64,000 nucleotides of DNA, from positions 7,936,001 to 8,000,000 of the forward strand of contig NZ_CP109435.1 of NCBI RefSeq assembly GCF_036227125.1. Reading direction: 5' to 3'. Position numbers and translations under genes: made by a program. The notes under the pieces were generated by a model. The model worked only from the letters and a program-made list of their open reading frames with translations. It did no database searches and was not told the DNA's origin. Of the stretch, positions 1-8,151 are shown in pieces. Every line of letters starts with the position of its first letter. The stretch's first letter is position 1. This stretch comes from Streptomyces sp. NBC_01485. Its GTDB lineage: Bacteria; Actinomycetota; Actinomycetes; Streptomycetales; Streptomycetaceae.

Positions 1-240
1 GGCGCCCTCTCCGGCCCGCTCACCGAACTCGCCTTCTTCTTCAAGGACCCCGTGGGTGACGCCCCGTCGGCCTTGGCGGACCAGCACGCAGAGCTGCAAA
101 AGCTCGCCCGACGGTTGCGGGGCGGGCGGAGCGGTCAGGGCGGGCGGGGTGCGCGCGGCGGGCTGGACGCCTGCGACGAAGGGGAGACGCGTGACACACA
201 GCGCGTATCCACGACGAGCTCGGGCGAGGAGGCGAGGTGA
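1..240 (+). CDS. Probable inositol-3-phosphate synthase, C-terminal end (5' truncated by window)
   Basis: This open frame enters from the left edge and stops at 238-240, giving the last 79 residues of a protein. The core ends with an FFFKDP motif and a helix of the type ADQHAELQKLARRL, followed by a low-complexity Gly/Arg-rich tail. FFKDP-like motifs followed by a terminal helix resemble the C-terminus of inositol-1-phosphate synthases, and as I recall that family accompanies ebo-type genes in Streptomyces. If so, the enzyme would supply a cyclitol phosphate to the operon. It overlaps the next start by GTGA, so the two are translationally coupled. The assignment rests on about 40 informative residues and is tentative. 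Confidence 0.4.
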   Translation, partial: GALSGPLTELAFFFKDPVGDAPSALADQHAELQKLARRLRGGRSGQGGRGARGGLDACDEGETRDTQRVSTTSSGEEAR

Positions 241-1316
241 GCGAGGGCGGTGCGGTGAGCGAGGGCGGTGCCGTGCGCGGAGTCGCCGGGCAGGCCGGAA
301 CAGTGGCGGGAACTGATACCGCGGGGACCGATACAGCAGGGACCGATACAGCGGGGACGAGGCGTGCTCGTGCCCGTACGCGCGCCTGGGCCGAACTGCT
401 GCGTCTGCCCGCACTGTTCACCGTCCCCGGCGACGCACTGGCGGGCGCGGCCGCAGTCGTTGCCCGCCCCGACCACCGGACCCTGCTCGCCATCGGTTCC
501 TCCCTCTGTCTGTACGAAGCCGGCATGGCCCTCAACGACTGGGCGGACCGCGCGGAGGACGCAGCAGAACGCCCCCACCGCCCGCTCCCCTCCGGCCGGG
601 TGAGTCCTACCGCCGCGTTCACGGCGGCCTGTGCCTTCACCGCCGCAGGCCTCGCCCTGGCCGCCCGGGCCGGGCGCCCGGCCCTGTCGGTCGCGGCTCC
701 CCTCGCCGCCACCGTCTGGTGCTACGACCTCGCCCTGAAACACACGACCGTGGGCCCGTTCGCCATGGCCGCCGCCCGCGGCCTGGACCTCCTCCTGGGC
801 GCCGTCGCCACGGCAGGCCGCGCCCGCCCGGCCCTCCCCTCCGCGGCGCTCCTGACCACGCACACCCTCGCGGTGACGACCCTGTCCCGCCAGGAGACCC
901 GAGACGGCACACCGACCGCCGCCGTGGCAGCCCTGGCCACGACAGGAGCGCTGACCTGGCTCCTGCAGCGCGGACAGTCACCCGACGAAGAGTCACACAA
1001 GCACCGAGGGCGGCCACCGCACGACTGTCGTGCACACGACCGTCCGGCACAAGACCGTCCGGCACGCCGCCGACCCACGCCACTGACCGTGGCCCTCGCC
1101 GCCACCTACGCCGCGACCACGGCCCGGCCCTATCTGCACGCCTCCCTCAACCCGTCACCTCCTCTCACGCAACGGGCCGTCGGCGCCGGCATCCGCGCCA
1201 CCATCCCCCTCCAGGCGGCCCTCACCGCCCGCTCCGGAGCCACCACCACCGCACTGCTCACGGCAGCCCTGGCCCCGGTCGCCCGGAAACTCGCGAGGCG
1301 GGTGAGCATCACATGA
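237..1316 (+). CDS. eboC: UbiA-like prenyltransferase, EboC family
   Basis: Polytopic membrane protein of 359 residues. The first UbiA signature NDxxDxxxD is at residues 100-108 (NDWADRAED) and is followed by RPLPSG (115-120), the conserved turn of the family. A second acidic motif, SRQETRDG (217-224), replaces the canonical DxxxD. UbiA enzymes move prenyl groups from prenyl diphosphates onto polar or aromatic acceptors in the membrane; the EboC acceptor is unknown. The GTG start overlaps the upstream stop (GTGA); a second GTG in a duplicated 18-bp unit lies at 255. The first 40 residues are repetitive: a duplicated SEGGAV and a 15-bp tandem repeat around 309-353 encoding GTDTA. The conserved part begins near residue 50. 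Confidence 0.8.
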   Translation: MSEGGAVSEGGAVRGVAGQAGTVAGTDTAGTDTAGTDTAGTRRARARTRAWAELLRLPALFTVPGDALAGAAAVVARPDHRTLLAIGSSLCLYEAGMALNDWADRAEDAAERPHRPLPSGRVSPTAAFTAACAFTAAGLALAARAGRPALSVAAPLAATVWCYDLALKHTTVGPFAMAAARGLDLLLGAVATAGRARPALPSAALLTTHTLAVTTLSRQETRDGTPTAAVAALATTGALTWLLQRGQSPDEESHKHRGRPPHDCRAHDRPAQDRPARRRPTPLTVALAATYAATTARPYLHASLNPSPPLTQRAVGAGIRATIPLQAALTARSGATTTALLTAALAPVARKLARRVSIT

Positions 1317-2635
1317 ACCTCGGCCACGCCAACCTCGGCCACGCCAACCTCGGCCACGCCAACCTCGGCCACGCCAACCTCGGCCACGCCAACCTCGGCC
1401 ACGCCAACTTCGGGCACATGAGCCTCGGGCATGTGAACCGCGCGAACGCCCCGCAAGAGCGCGCCCCGCACGAAAATGCCCTGCACGAAAGCGCCCCGCC
1501 CCAGACCGCCCAGCACTCGACCCCTCTGTCTCCCGATCCCGGCGTCAGCGCACCCCCGCCCCCGCCTCTGCCCCCGCCTCTGCCCCCGCTCCCGCCCTCA
1601 CCCCCACTCCGCTTCGGCTACGGCACCAACGGCCTCGCCGATCTCCGCCTCGACGACGCCCTCTCCCTCCTCGCCGATCTCGGCTACGACGGCGTCGGAC
1701 TGACGCTCGGCCACATGCACCTCGACCCGTTCGCCCCGGACCTGGCCGCCCGCACGCGACGCGTCGCGCACCGACTGGACGCCCTGGCACTCGACGTCAC
1801 CGTGGAAACCGGCGCCCGCTACGTCCTCGACCCGCGCCGCAAGCACGGTCCCTCCCTCCTGGACCCGGACCCGGACGACCGCGCCCGTCGCGTCGGTCTG
1901 CTGCTGCGCGCCGTTCAGATCGCCGGTGACCTCGGTGCGCACGCCGTCCACTGCTTCAGCGGGACCGTCCCGCCGGGCACGGACCCGGACACGGCATGGC
2001 AGCGCCTCGCCGACTCCCTCACCCCCGTCCTGGACACCGCCGCGACCGCCGGCATCCCCCTCGCGATCGAACCCGAACCCGGTCACCTCCTCGCGACCCT
2101 CGCCGACTTCCACCGGCTCCGCCGCACCCTCGGCGACCCGGCGTCCCTCGGCCTCACCCTCGACCTAGGCCACTGCCAGTGCCTCGAACCACTCCCTCCC
2201 GCCGACTGCGTACGCGCCGCCGCTCCCTGGCTGCGGCACGTCCAGATCGAGGACATGCGCCGCGATGTCCACGAACACCTCCCTTTCGGAGACGGCGAGA
2301 TCGACTTCCCGCCCGTCCTCGCCGCCCTGGCCGCGACCGGCTACCGCGGGCTGACGGTGGTCGAACTGCCCCGGCACTCCCACGCCGGCCCCCACTACGC
2401 CGAACTCTCCCTCCCGTTCCTGCGCCGCGCGGAGACAGCCGCCCGAGGCGCCGACCGCGCCGACCACGCCGACCCGAGGTCGTCGCCCTCCTCCCTCGCC
2501 CCGACCGCCCAACTCGCAGACCGGCAACGGCCGCCTTTCCGCGCCCCATTCCCCAGCCGGCCGTCCCCGGCCGCGAACCCGCCCGTCGCGCCGCCCGGCG
2601 AGCCCTCCGCCACCCCAGAGGGAAGTACCTCGTGA
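1313..2635 (+). CDS. Sugar phosphate isomerase/epimerase (AP endonuclease 2 fold) of the ebo operon
   Basis: 440-residue protein whose conserved TIM-barrel part starts near residue 100 (RFGYGTNGLADLRL). Typical features of the xylose-isomerase-like/AP-endonuclease-2 family follow: EPEPGH metal-binding segment, LDLGHCQ, a HVQIEDM strand and the FGDGEIDF substrate loop. It probably isomerises or epimerises a sugar or cyclitol intermediate of the ebo pathway. The ATG overlaps the eboC stop (ATGA). The N-terminal extension is odd: six exact copies of a 15-bp unit (1316-1405, peptide NLGHA), two diverged copies, then a Pro-rich linker (residues about 80-98). The C-terminal 50 residues are also low complexity. 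Function of the family member is inferred, not known. Confidence 0.75.
   Translation: MNLGHANLGHANLGHANLGHANLGHANLGHANFGHMSLGHVNRANAPQERAPHENALHESAPPQTAQHSTPLSPDPGVSAPPPPPLPPPLPPLPPSPPLRFGYGTNGLADLRLDDALSLLADLGYDGVGLTLGHMHLDPFAPDLAARTRRVAHRLDALALDVTVETGARYVLDPRRKHGPSLLDPDPDDRARRVGLLLRAVQIAGDLGAHAVHCFSGTVPPGTDPDTAWQRLADSLTPVLDTAATAGIPLAIEPEPGHLLATLADFHRLRRTLGDPASLGLTLDLGHCQCLEPLPPADCVRAAAPWLRHVQIEDMRRDVHEHLPFGDGEIDFPPVLAALAATGYRGLTVVELPRHSHAGPHYAELSLPFLRRAETAARGADRADHADPRSSPSSLAPTAQLADRQRPPFRAPFPSRPSPAANPPVAPPGEPSATPEGSTS
1316..1435 (+). repeat. 15-bp tandem repeat, six exact and two diverged copies
   Basis: The unit aacctcggccacgcc is repeated exactly six times at 1316-1405. Two diverged units follow at 1406-1420 and 1421-1435. 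It is in frame and adds NLGHA pentapeptides directly after the start codon of the isomerase gene. The number of copies is likely to vary among strains. Confidence 0.97.
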
Positions 2636-3522
2636 CCCCGCCCCCGGCCGACCCGGCGACCCCGGAACCCGGACACACGGGCACCACCGTCGCTCCCACC
2701 CCTCTCGACGTCCTGCACAGCCACCTCGACACCCACCTCACCGGGACCGCCCGCACCTGGTTCCACCAGGCTCTCGACGAGGCCGCCGCCCACCCCGGGA
2801 CCCATGGGCCCATCTCCGTCTGGGAGTTGCGCCTCGCCGAGGCCGGGCGTCGCTGCGGCAGCCGGTACGCCGACGCCGCCCGTGTGCTCATCCTCCACGC
2901 GGCCCGCGCCGACCCGGACGCCCTGGCCCGCGTCTATTTCCAGGGCACCGCCGACGAGCGTCGCGCCGTCCTGCACGCACTGCCCCACCTCGTGCCCGGC
3001 CCCGACGCCGTCCCGCTCGTCGAGGACGCTCTGCGCACTCACGACACCCGGCTCCTCGCGGCCGCCGTCGGCCCCTACGCGGCCCGTCACCTCGGCGCCC
3101 ACGCGTGGCGCCACGCCATCCTGAAGTGCCTGTTCGTCGGAGTGCCCGTCGACGCGGTGGCGGGTCTCGAACAGCGCGCCCGCGCCGACGCCGAACTCGC
3201 CCGCATGCTCGCCGACCACGCCGCCGAACGCACCGCGGCAGGCCGTCCCGTACCCCCGGACCTGCACCGCGTCCTGACCCTGGCCGACCCGGGCACGCCC
3301 ACCGCACCGACCCGCCCAGCACCCCCACCGCAGACCACACCGCCGTCACCGCCCACGGATCCACCCCGGCCAGACCCGAACACCTCAGCCTCACACCGGC
3401 CAGACCCGCACACCCCCGGCCCATACAGCCCAGCTCTCGTCCGCACGGACCTCCACGACACGGACCCCCACGGCACGGACAGCCCCCACAGCCCGGCCCA
3501 CCCCCACGGCAAGGAGTCCTGA
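2632..3522 (+). CDS. eboA: EboA-domain protein
   Basis: 296 residues. The first about 210 are alpha-helical and match the EboA type: a TWFHQALDEA start, then SVWELRLAEAGRRCG, a Tyr-Ala-Asp-Ala-Ala helix, and HAWRHAILKCLFVGVPV, all characteristic of this small family of unknown biochemical role found only in ebo operons. The last 80 residues are a Pro/Asp/His-rich disordered tail that is probably lineage-specific. GTG start in a GTGA overlap with the previous stop; the next gene starts in a TGATG overlap. No catalytic residues are apparent, so a scaffold or carrier role is as likely as catalysis. Confidence 0.75.
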   Translation: MTPPPADPATPEPGHTGTTVAPTPLDVLHSHLDTHLTGTARTWFHQALDEAAAHPGTHGPISVWELRLAEAGRRCGSRYADAARVLILHAARADPDALARVYFQGTADERRAVLHALPHLVPGPDAVPLVEDALRTHDTRLLAAAVGPYAARHLGAHAWRHAILKCLFVGVPVDAVAGLEQRARADAELARMLADHAAERTAAGRPVPPDLHRVLTLADPGTPTAPTRPAPPPQTTPPSPPTDPPRPDPNTSASHRPDPHTPGPYSPALVRTDLHDTDPHGTDSPHSPAHPHGKES

Positions 3523-4370
3523 TGCGCATCTTCGACCCCCACATCCACATGACCTCGCGCACCACCGACGACTACGAGGCGATGCACGCGGCCGGAGTTC
3601 GCGCCGTGGTCGAGCCGTCCTTCTGGCTGGGGCAGCCCCGCACCTCGCCCGCCTCCTTCCTCGGCTACTTCGACTCCCTCCTCGGCTGGGAGCCCTTCCG
3701 GGCCGCGCAGCACGGCATCGCCCACCACTGCGCGCTCGCTCTCAACCCCAAGGAGGCCAACGACCCGCGCTGCGCCGGAGTCCTGGACGAGCTGCCGCGC
3801 TATCTCCTCAAGGACCACGTCGTGGCCGTCGGCGAGATCGGCTACGACTCGATGACCCCCGCCGAGGACACCGCCCTCGCCGCCCAGCTCCAACTGGCCG
3901 CCGCCCACGCCCTGCCCGCCCTCGTGCACACCCCGCACCGCGACAAGCTCGCCGGACTGCGCCGCACCCTCGACGTCGTCCGGGAATCCGCCCTGCCCCT
4001 GGACCGGGTCCTGCTCGATCACCTCAACGAGACCACCGTGCAGGAGGCGAAGGACGCCGGGTGCTGGCTCGGCTTCTCCGTCTATCCCGACACCAAGATG
4101 GACGAGACCCGCATGATCGAGATCCTGCGCGTGTACGGCCCGGAGAAGGTTCTCGTCAACTCGGCCGCGGACTGGGGCAGGAGCGACCCCCTCAAGACCC
4201 GCAGGGTCGCCGACCTGATGCTCGCGGAGGGCTTCGGCGAGGACGACGTCGATCTCGTCCTGTGGCGCAACCCCGTCTCCTTCTACGGCCTCAGCGGTCG
4301 TCTCACCCTGGAGGTGACCTCCCCCGACCCCACGCACGAGGGCAACTCCATCCTGCGCGGCGGGGAGTGA
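3522..4370 (+). CDS. eboB: TatD-like metal-dependent hydrolase, EboB
   Basis: 282 residues, amidohydrolase fold. Metal-ligand motifs are visible: DPHIHM at residues 5-10, VGEIGYDS with the bridging Glu, HTPH, and LLDHLNE near the middle; the late Asp lies in NSAADWG. TatD-family enzymes hydrolyse phosphoester or amide bonds with two divalent metals. In ebo operons this subfamily (EboB) is invariant, but its substrate is unknown. The start is fixed by the TGATG overlap with eboA and by the shine-dalgarno-like aaggag 7 bp upstream (3511-3516). The gene is followed after 3 bp by eboE, so it sits in the middle of one transcription unit. Confidence 0.85.
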   Translation: MRIFDPHIHMTSRTTDDYEAMHAAGVRAVVEPSFWLGQPRTSPASFLGYFDSLLGWEPFRAAQHGIAHHCALALNPKEANDPRCAGVLDELPRYLLKDHVVAVGEIGYDSMTPAEDTALAAQLQLAAAHALPALVHTPHRDKLAGLRRTLDVVRESALPLDRVLLDHLNETTVQEAKDAGCWLGFSVYPDTKMDETRMIEILRVYGPEKVLVNSAADWGRSDPLKTRRVADLMLAEGFGEDDVDLVLWRNPVSFYGLSGRLTLEVTSPDPTHEGNSILRGGE

Positions 4371-4373
4371 CCG

Positions 4374-5543
4374 ATGCGCTTCCGCCACCCCGACGGCACC
4401 ACCGTCCACCTCGCGTACTGCACCAACGTGCACCCCGCCGAGACCCTCGACGGCGTCCTCGCGCAACTCCGGGACCACTGCGAACCCGTCCGCCGCCGCC
4501 TCGGCCGCGACCGGCTCGGCATCGGCCTGTGGCTCGCCAAGGACGCCGCCCGCGCCCTCGACGCCGATCCGTCCGCCCTGCGCGGCCTGCGAACCGCACT
4601 CGACCGGCGCGGCCTCGAGGTCGTCACCCTCAACGGCTTCCCCTACGAGGGATTCGGCGCCGAAGAGGTCAAGTACCGCGTGTACAAGCCCGATTGGGCC
4701 GACCCCGAACGCCTCGACCACACCACCGCACTGGCCCGTGTCCTCGCCGGACTGCTCCCCGACGACGTCACCGAGGGCACCATCTCCACCCTCCCTCTCG
4801 GCTGGCGCACTGCCTGGAACGCCGAGCGCGCCGAGACGGCCCGCGCCGCCCTGCGTACCCTGGCCGACCGCCTGGACGCGCTGGCGGACCTGACCGGCCG
4901 CTCCGTCCGCGTCGGCCTGGAACCGGAGCCCGGCTGCATCGTCGAGACCACCACCGACGCCCTCGCCCCGCTCACGGCCGTCGGCCATCCCCGTATCGGC
5001 GTCTGTGTCGACACCTGCCATCTCGCCACCTCCTTCGAAGACCCGCACATCGCCCTGGACGCGCTCGCCGCAGCCCGCGTCCCCGTCGTCAAATCCCAGC
5101 TGTCAGCCGCCCTGCACGCCGAACACCCCCATCTCGCAGCCGTTCGCGAAGTCCTCGCCGCGTTCGACGAACCCCGCTTCCTGCACCAGACCCGCACCGT
5201 CACCGCCAGCGGTCTGCATGGCACCGACGACCTCGGCGAGGCCCTCGCCGGCACCGCCCTGCCCGCCGACCGGCCCTGGCGCGCCCACTTCCACGTCCCG
5301 CTGCACGCGGCCCCCACCGCGCCGCTCACCTCCACACTCCCCGTACTCAAAGCCGCACTGACGCGGCTCGTCGGCGGCCCGCACCCGCTCACCCGCCACC
5401 TCGAGGTCGAGACCTACACCTGGCAGGCACTCCCGCCCGAGCTGCGGCCCCGCGCCCGAGCGCAGCTCGCCGACGGCATCGCCGCCGAACTCGCCCTGGC
5501 CCGGGACCTGTTGACGGACCTCGGGCTCAAGGAGCTGCCGTGA
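4374..5543 (+). CDS. eboE: Metabolite traffic protein EboE
   Basis: 389 residues. The opening, with HLAYCTNVHPAE near residue 12, is diagnostic for EboE, a branch of the xylose-isomerase-like TIM barrels. Further family markers are TLNGFPYEGFGAEEVKYRVYKPDW, an EPEPGC metal segment, VCVDTCHLATSFE, and a late HLEVETYTWQ. In other bacteria ebo products have been linked to handling or export of secondary metabolites or their precursors (scytonemin monomer in cyanobacteria), hence the name; no enzymatic reaction is established. The start ATG follows the eboB stop by 3 bp with ggggag as a ribosome-binding site. Confidence 0.88.
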   Translation: MRFRHPDGTTVHLAYCTNVHPAETLDGVLAQLRDHCEPVRRRLGRDRLGIGLWLAKDAARALDADPSALRGLRTALDRRGLEVVTLNGFPYEGFGAEEVKYRVYKPDWADPERLDHTTALARVLAGLLPDDVTEGTISTLPLGWRTAWNAERAETARAALRTLADRLDALADLTGRSVRVGLEPEPGCIVETTTDALAPLTAVGHPRIGVCVDTCHLATSFEDPHIALDALAAARVPVVKSQLSAALHAEHPHLAAVREVLAAFDEPRFLHQTRTVTASGLHGTDDLGEALAGTALPADRPWRAHFHVPLHAAPTAPLTSTLPVLKAALTRLVGGPHPLTRHLEVETYTWQALPPELRPRARAQLADGIAAELALARDLLTDLGLKELP

Positions 5544-6922
5544 CCGACGGTCCTGTCCCCCTTCTCGTCCTCGACGTCGTCGGTCTCACCCCCCGTCTCC
5601 TCGACCACATGCCCCACCTCAAGGCCCTCGCCCAGGCCGGTTCCCGCGCGCCGCTCGGGACCGTCCTGCCGGCCGTCACCTGTGTCGCGCAGTCCACCTT
5701 CCTCACCGGCACGCTCCCGGCCGAGCACGGCATCGTCGGCAACGGCTGGTACTTCCGCGAGCTCGGTGACGTCCTGCTGTGGCGGCAGCACAGCGGTCTC
5801 GTCGCCGGAGACAAGCTGTGGGACGCCGCCCGCCGGGCGCACCCCGGCTACACGGTCGCCAATATCTGCTGGTGGTACGCCATGGGCGCCGACACCGACT
5901 TCACCGTCACCCCCCGTCCGGTCTACTACTCCGACGGCCGCAAGGAGCCCGACTGCTACACCCGGCCCCCGGCCCTGCACGACGAACTCACCGAGAAACT
6001 CGGCACCTTCCCCCTCTTCCACTTCTGGGGACCGGGCGCGGACCTGGTCTCCAGCCGCTGGATCATCGACGCGACCCGCCACATCCTGCGCACCCGCCGA
6101 CCCGACCTGACCCTGTGCTACCTCCCTCACCTCGACTACGACCTCCAGCGCTTCGGCCCCGACGGCCAGCGCTCCCTGCAGGCGGCCGCCGACCTGGACG
6201 CGGCCATGGCCCCGCTGCTGGCCGACGCACGCGCGCAGGGCCGTACCGTCGTCGCACTGTCCGAGTACGGCATCACCCGGGTGAGCCGGCCCGTCGACAT
6301 CAACCGCGCCCTGCGCCGCGCAGGCCTGCTCGAGGTGCATACCCAGGACGACATGGAGTACCTCGACCCGATGGCGTCCCGTGCCTTCGCGGTCGCGGAC
6401 CATCAGCTCGCCCACGTGTATGTGCGCCGCCCCGAGGACCTGGAGGTCACCCGGTCCGCGCTCGCCGGACTCCCCGGCGTAGAGCAACTCCTCGACGACG
6501 AGGGCAAGAAGGCGCACCATCTCGACCATCCGCGCTCCGGCGATCTCGCCGCCGTGGCGGAGCCGGACGCCTGGTTCACGTACTACTACTGGCTCGACGA
6601 CGCCCGCGCGCCCGACTTCGCACGGCTCGTCGAGATCCACCGCAAACCCGGCTACGACCCGGTCGAGCTGTTCATGGATCCGCTCGACCCGTATGTGAAG
6701 GTCAAGGCGGCCACCGCCCTGGCCCGCAAGAAGCTCGGCATGCGCTACCGCATGGCGGTCGTGCCCCTCGATCCGTCACCTATTCGCGGCAGCCACGGCC
6801 GCCTTCCGGCGAGCGACGACGACGGTCCGCTCCTCATCTGCTCCACCCCCCGTTCGCTCGGCGACCGCGTCGCGGCCACCGACGTGAAAGCACTGCTGCT
6901 CCAACTGGCCGGTCTGTGCTGA
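5540..6922 (+). CDS. Alkaline phosphatase-superfamily (nucleotide pyrophosphatase/phosphodiesterase) protein of the ebo operon
   Basis: 460 residues. It shows the NPP/type-I phosphodiesterase pattern: LVLDVVGL with the first metal Asp (D12), PAVTCVAQST with the predicted Thr nucleophile (T47), the TGTLPAEHGIVGNGWY block, YLPHLDYDLQRFGP with an Asp/His pair, LSEYGI, and AVADHQLAHVYV. Such enzymes hydrolyse phosphodiesters or pyrophosphates. An ebo-linked member (often called EboF) probably removes a phosphate or pyrophosphate from a pathway intermediate. GTG start in a GTGA overlap with eboE. There is no signal peptide, so it acts in the cytoplasm. A 71-bp gap separates it from the next gene, which has its own ribosome-binding site. 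Confidence 0.8.
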   Translation: MTDGPVPLLVLDVVGLTPRLLDHMPHLKALAQAGSRAPLGTVLPAVTCVAQSTFLTGTLPAEHGIVGNGWYFRELGDVLLWRQHSGLVAGDKLWDAARRAHPGYTVANICWWYAMGADTDFTVTPRPVYYSDGRKEPDCYTRPPALHDELTEKLGTFPLFHFWGPGADLVSSRWIIDATRHILRTRRPDLTLCYLPHLDYDLQRFGPDGQRSLQAAADLDAAMAPLLADARAQGRTVVALSEYGITRVSRPVDINRALRRAGLLEVHTQDDMEYLDPMASRAFAVADHQLAHVYVRRPEDLEVTRSALAGLPGVEQLLDDEGKKAHHLDHPRSGDLAAVAEPDAWFTYYYWLDDARAPDFARLVEIHRKPGYDPVELFMDPLDPYVKVKAATALARKKLGMRYRMAVVPLDPSPIRGSHGRLPASDDDGPLLICSTPRSLGDRVAATDVKALLLQLAGLC

Positions 6923-6993
6923 CTGGTTGCCGACTGGTCACAAGTGAAGCACTCACCACTGACAACGCCCTCCGATTCCGAGGAGTTCCAGAC

Positions 6994-8040
6994 ATGAGCC
7001 GCATTTTCGACACCGACCCCGAACTCACCCACCGCCTGACCAGACGAGGCATGCTCGGCGTCGCCGCGGGAGCCACCGCGGCCGCGCTGCTGGGAGCCGC
7101 CGCGACCCCCGCCACGGCAGCGCCCGCAACCGCCACCGGACCCTCGGCCACCGGCCGCGGCCGTCCCGTCCTGCCTCCCGGCCGGCTCGGCATCCAGCTC
7201 TACAGCCTGCGGGACAAGGTCTCCACGCTGGGCTTCGCCGCCGTCTTCGCCGAGTTGGAGAGGTACGGGTACGACGAGGTCGAGTTCGCCGGCTACACCC
7301 AGGGCTCCGCAGGCCCCATCACCCTCGCCCAGCTCAAGCGGCTCGCCCGCAACCACGGCCTGACACCGATCGGCAGCCACGTCGGCCACTACTCAGACGA
7401 CCCGAACGCGTACACCTTCGCCCAGGACCTCACCAAGGTCCTCGACGACGCCCAGGCCCTCGGCCTCAAGCACATCGGCACCGCCTCCGGCCCGTTCCGC
7501 TACGGCTCCACCGTCGACGCCTGGAAACGCGCGGCCGAGGAGTTCAACACGTACGGAGCGGCGGCCAGGGCCCGCGGCATGAAGTTCTACCAGCACAACC
7601 ACTCCGACGAGTTCGGCTTCGCGACCGACAACCCCAAGGTCCGCCTCTACGACGTGCTGCTCGCCGAGACCGACCCCGACCTGGTCTTCCTGGAGATGGA
7701 CATCTTCTGGGCGTACGCGGGCCAGTTCCGCTTCTCGACGCGGACCGACGGTACGCCCGCGCCCTTCGAGCCGCTGGACTACGTACTCAGGCAGCCGCAC
7801 CGCTACCCGCTCTTCCACGTGAAGGACGGCATCAGCGACCCCGCCGACCAGTTCGGGTACCGGATGGTCGACGTCGGTGACGGCGACATCGACTACCAGC
7901 GGTTCATCTCCGCCGTCACCCGGCTGCGCGGCGAGCGCATGGCCCACCACTGGCAGGCCGAACACGACAACCCGGTCGAGTCGTTCTCCTTCGCCCGGAA
8001 GTCGAGCGCGCACCTGCACTCGCTGCGCGAGAAGTGCTGA
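6994..8040 (+). CDS. Tat-exported sugar phosphate isomerase/epimerase-like protein
   Basis: 348 residues. Residues 14-45 form a twin-arginine signal peptide (RLTRRGMLGVAAG, Ala-rich core, ATAAPA cleavage region), so the mature protein is probably extracytoplasmic. The mature part is an AP-endonuclease-2-type TIM barrel: GIQLYSLRD, EVEFAGY, IGSHVGHYSDD, QHNHSDEF, LEMDIFW, HVKDG and QAEHD hold the expected metal ligands. Related proteins act on sugars or cyclitols. Start ATG with gaggag (6980-6985) about 8 bp upstream. It closes the ebo-type block and ends at a long terminator hairpin. Whether it acts on the same metabolite outside the cell is inference. Confidence 0.85.
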   Translation: MSRIFDTDPELTHRLTRRGMLGVAAGATAAALLGAAATPATAAPATATGPSATGRGRPVLPPGRLGIQLYSLRDKVSTLGFAAVFAELERYGYDEVEFAGYTQGSAGPITLAQLKRLARNHGLTPIGSHVGHYSDDPNAYTFAQDLTKVLDDAQALGLKHIGTASGPFRYGSTVDAWKRAAEEFNTYGAAARARGMKFYQHNHSDEFGFATDNPKVRLYDVLLAETDPDLVFLEMDIFWAYAGQFRFSTRTDGTPAPFEPLDYVLRQPHRYPLFHVKDGISDPADQFGYRMVDVGDGDIDYQRFISAVTRLRGERMAHHWQAEHDNPVESFSFARKSSAHLHSLREKC

Positions 8041-8086
8041 GCACCGGACGCCGGATAGACCGGATACACCGGATGCGCTGAGCGAG

Positions 8087-8148
8087 CGCACGCGCGCGTG
8101 GAGGCCCACCCCCTACTTCCCTGGGGTCGGCCTCCACGCGCGCGTGCG
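8087..8148. terminator. 20-bp-stem bidirectional terminator
   Basis: 8087-8106 pairs perfectly with 8129-8148 around a 22-nt loop. It lies exactly between the converging Tat-isomerase gene (ends 8040) and the transporter gene (ends 8152). No long T-run follows, as is usual in Streptomyces. Confidence 0.85.
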
Positions 8149-8151
8149 TCG

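Noticed and set aside
719..1312. Extended N-terminus of the ebo isomerase antisense to nothing but overlapping eboC
   Set aside because: It overlaps the conserved eboC gene in another frame; ATG 1313 in the ATGA overlap is the natural start.
4061..5539. Reading the phosphodiesterase gene from an upstream start
   Set aside because: The open frame extends far upstream through eboB and eboE, but the conserved protein starts at GTG 5540 in a stop/start overlap.
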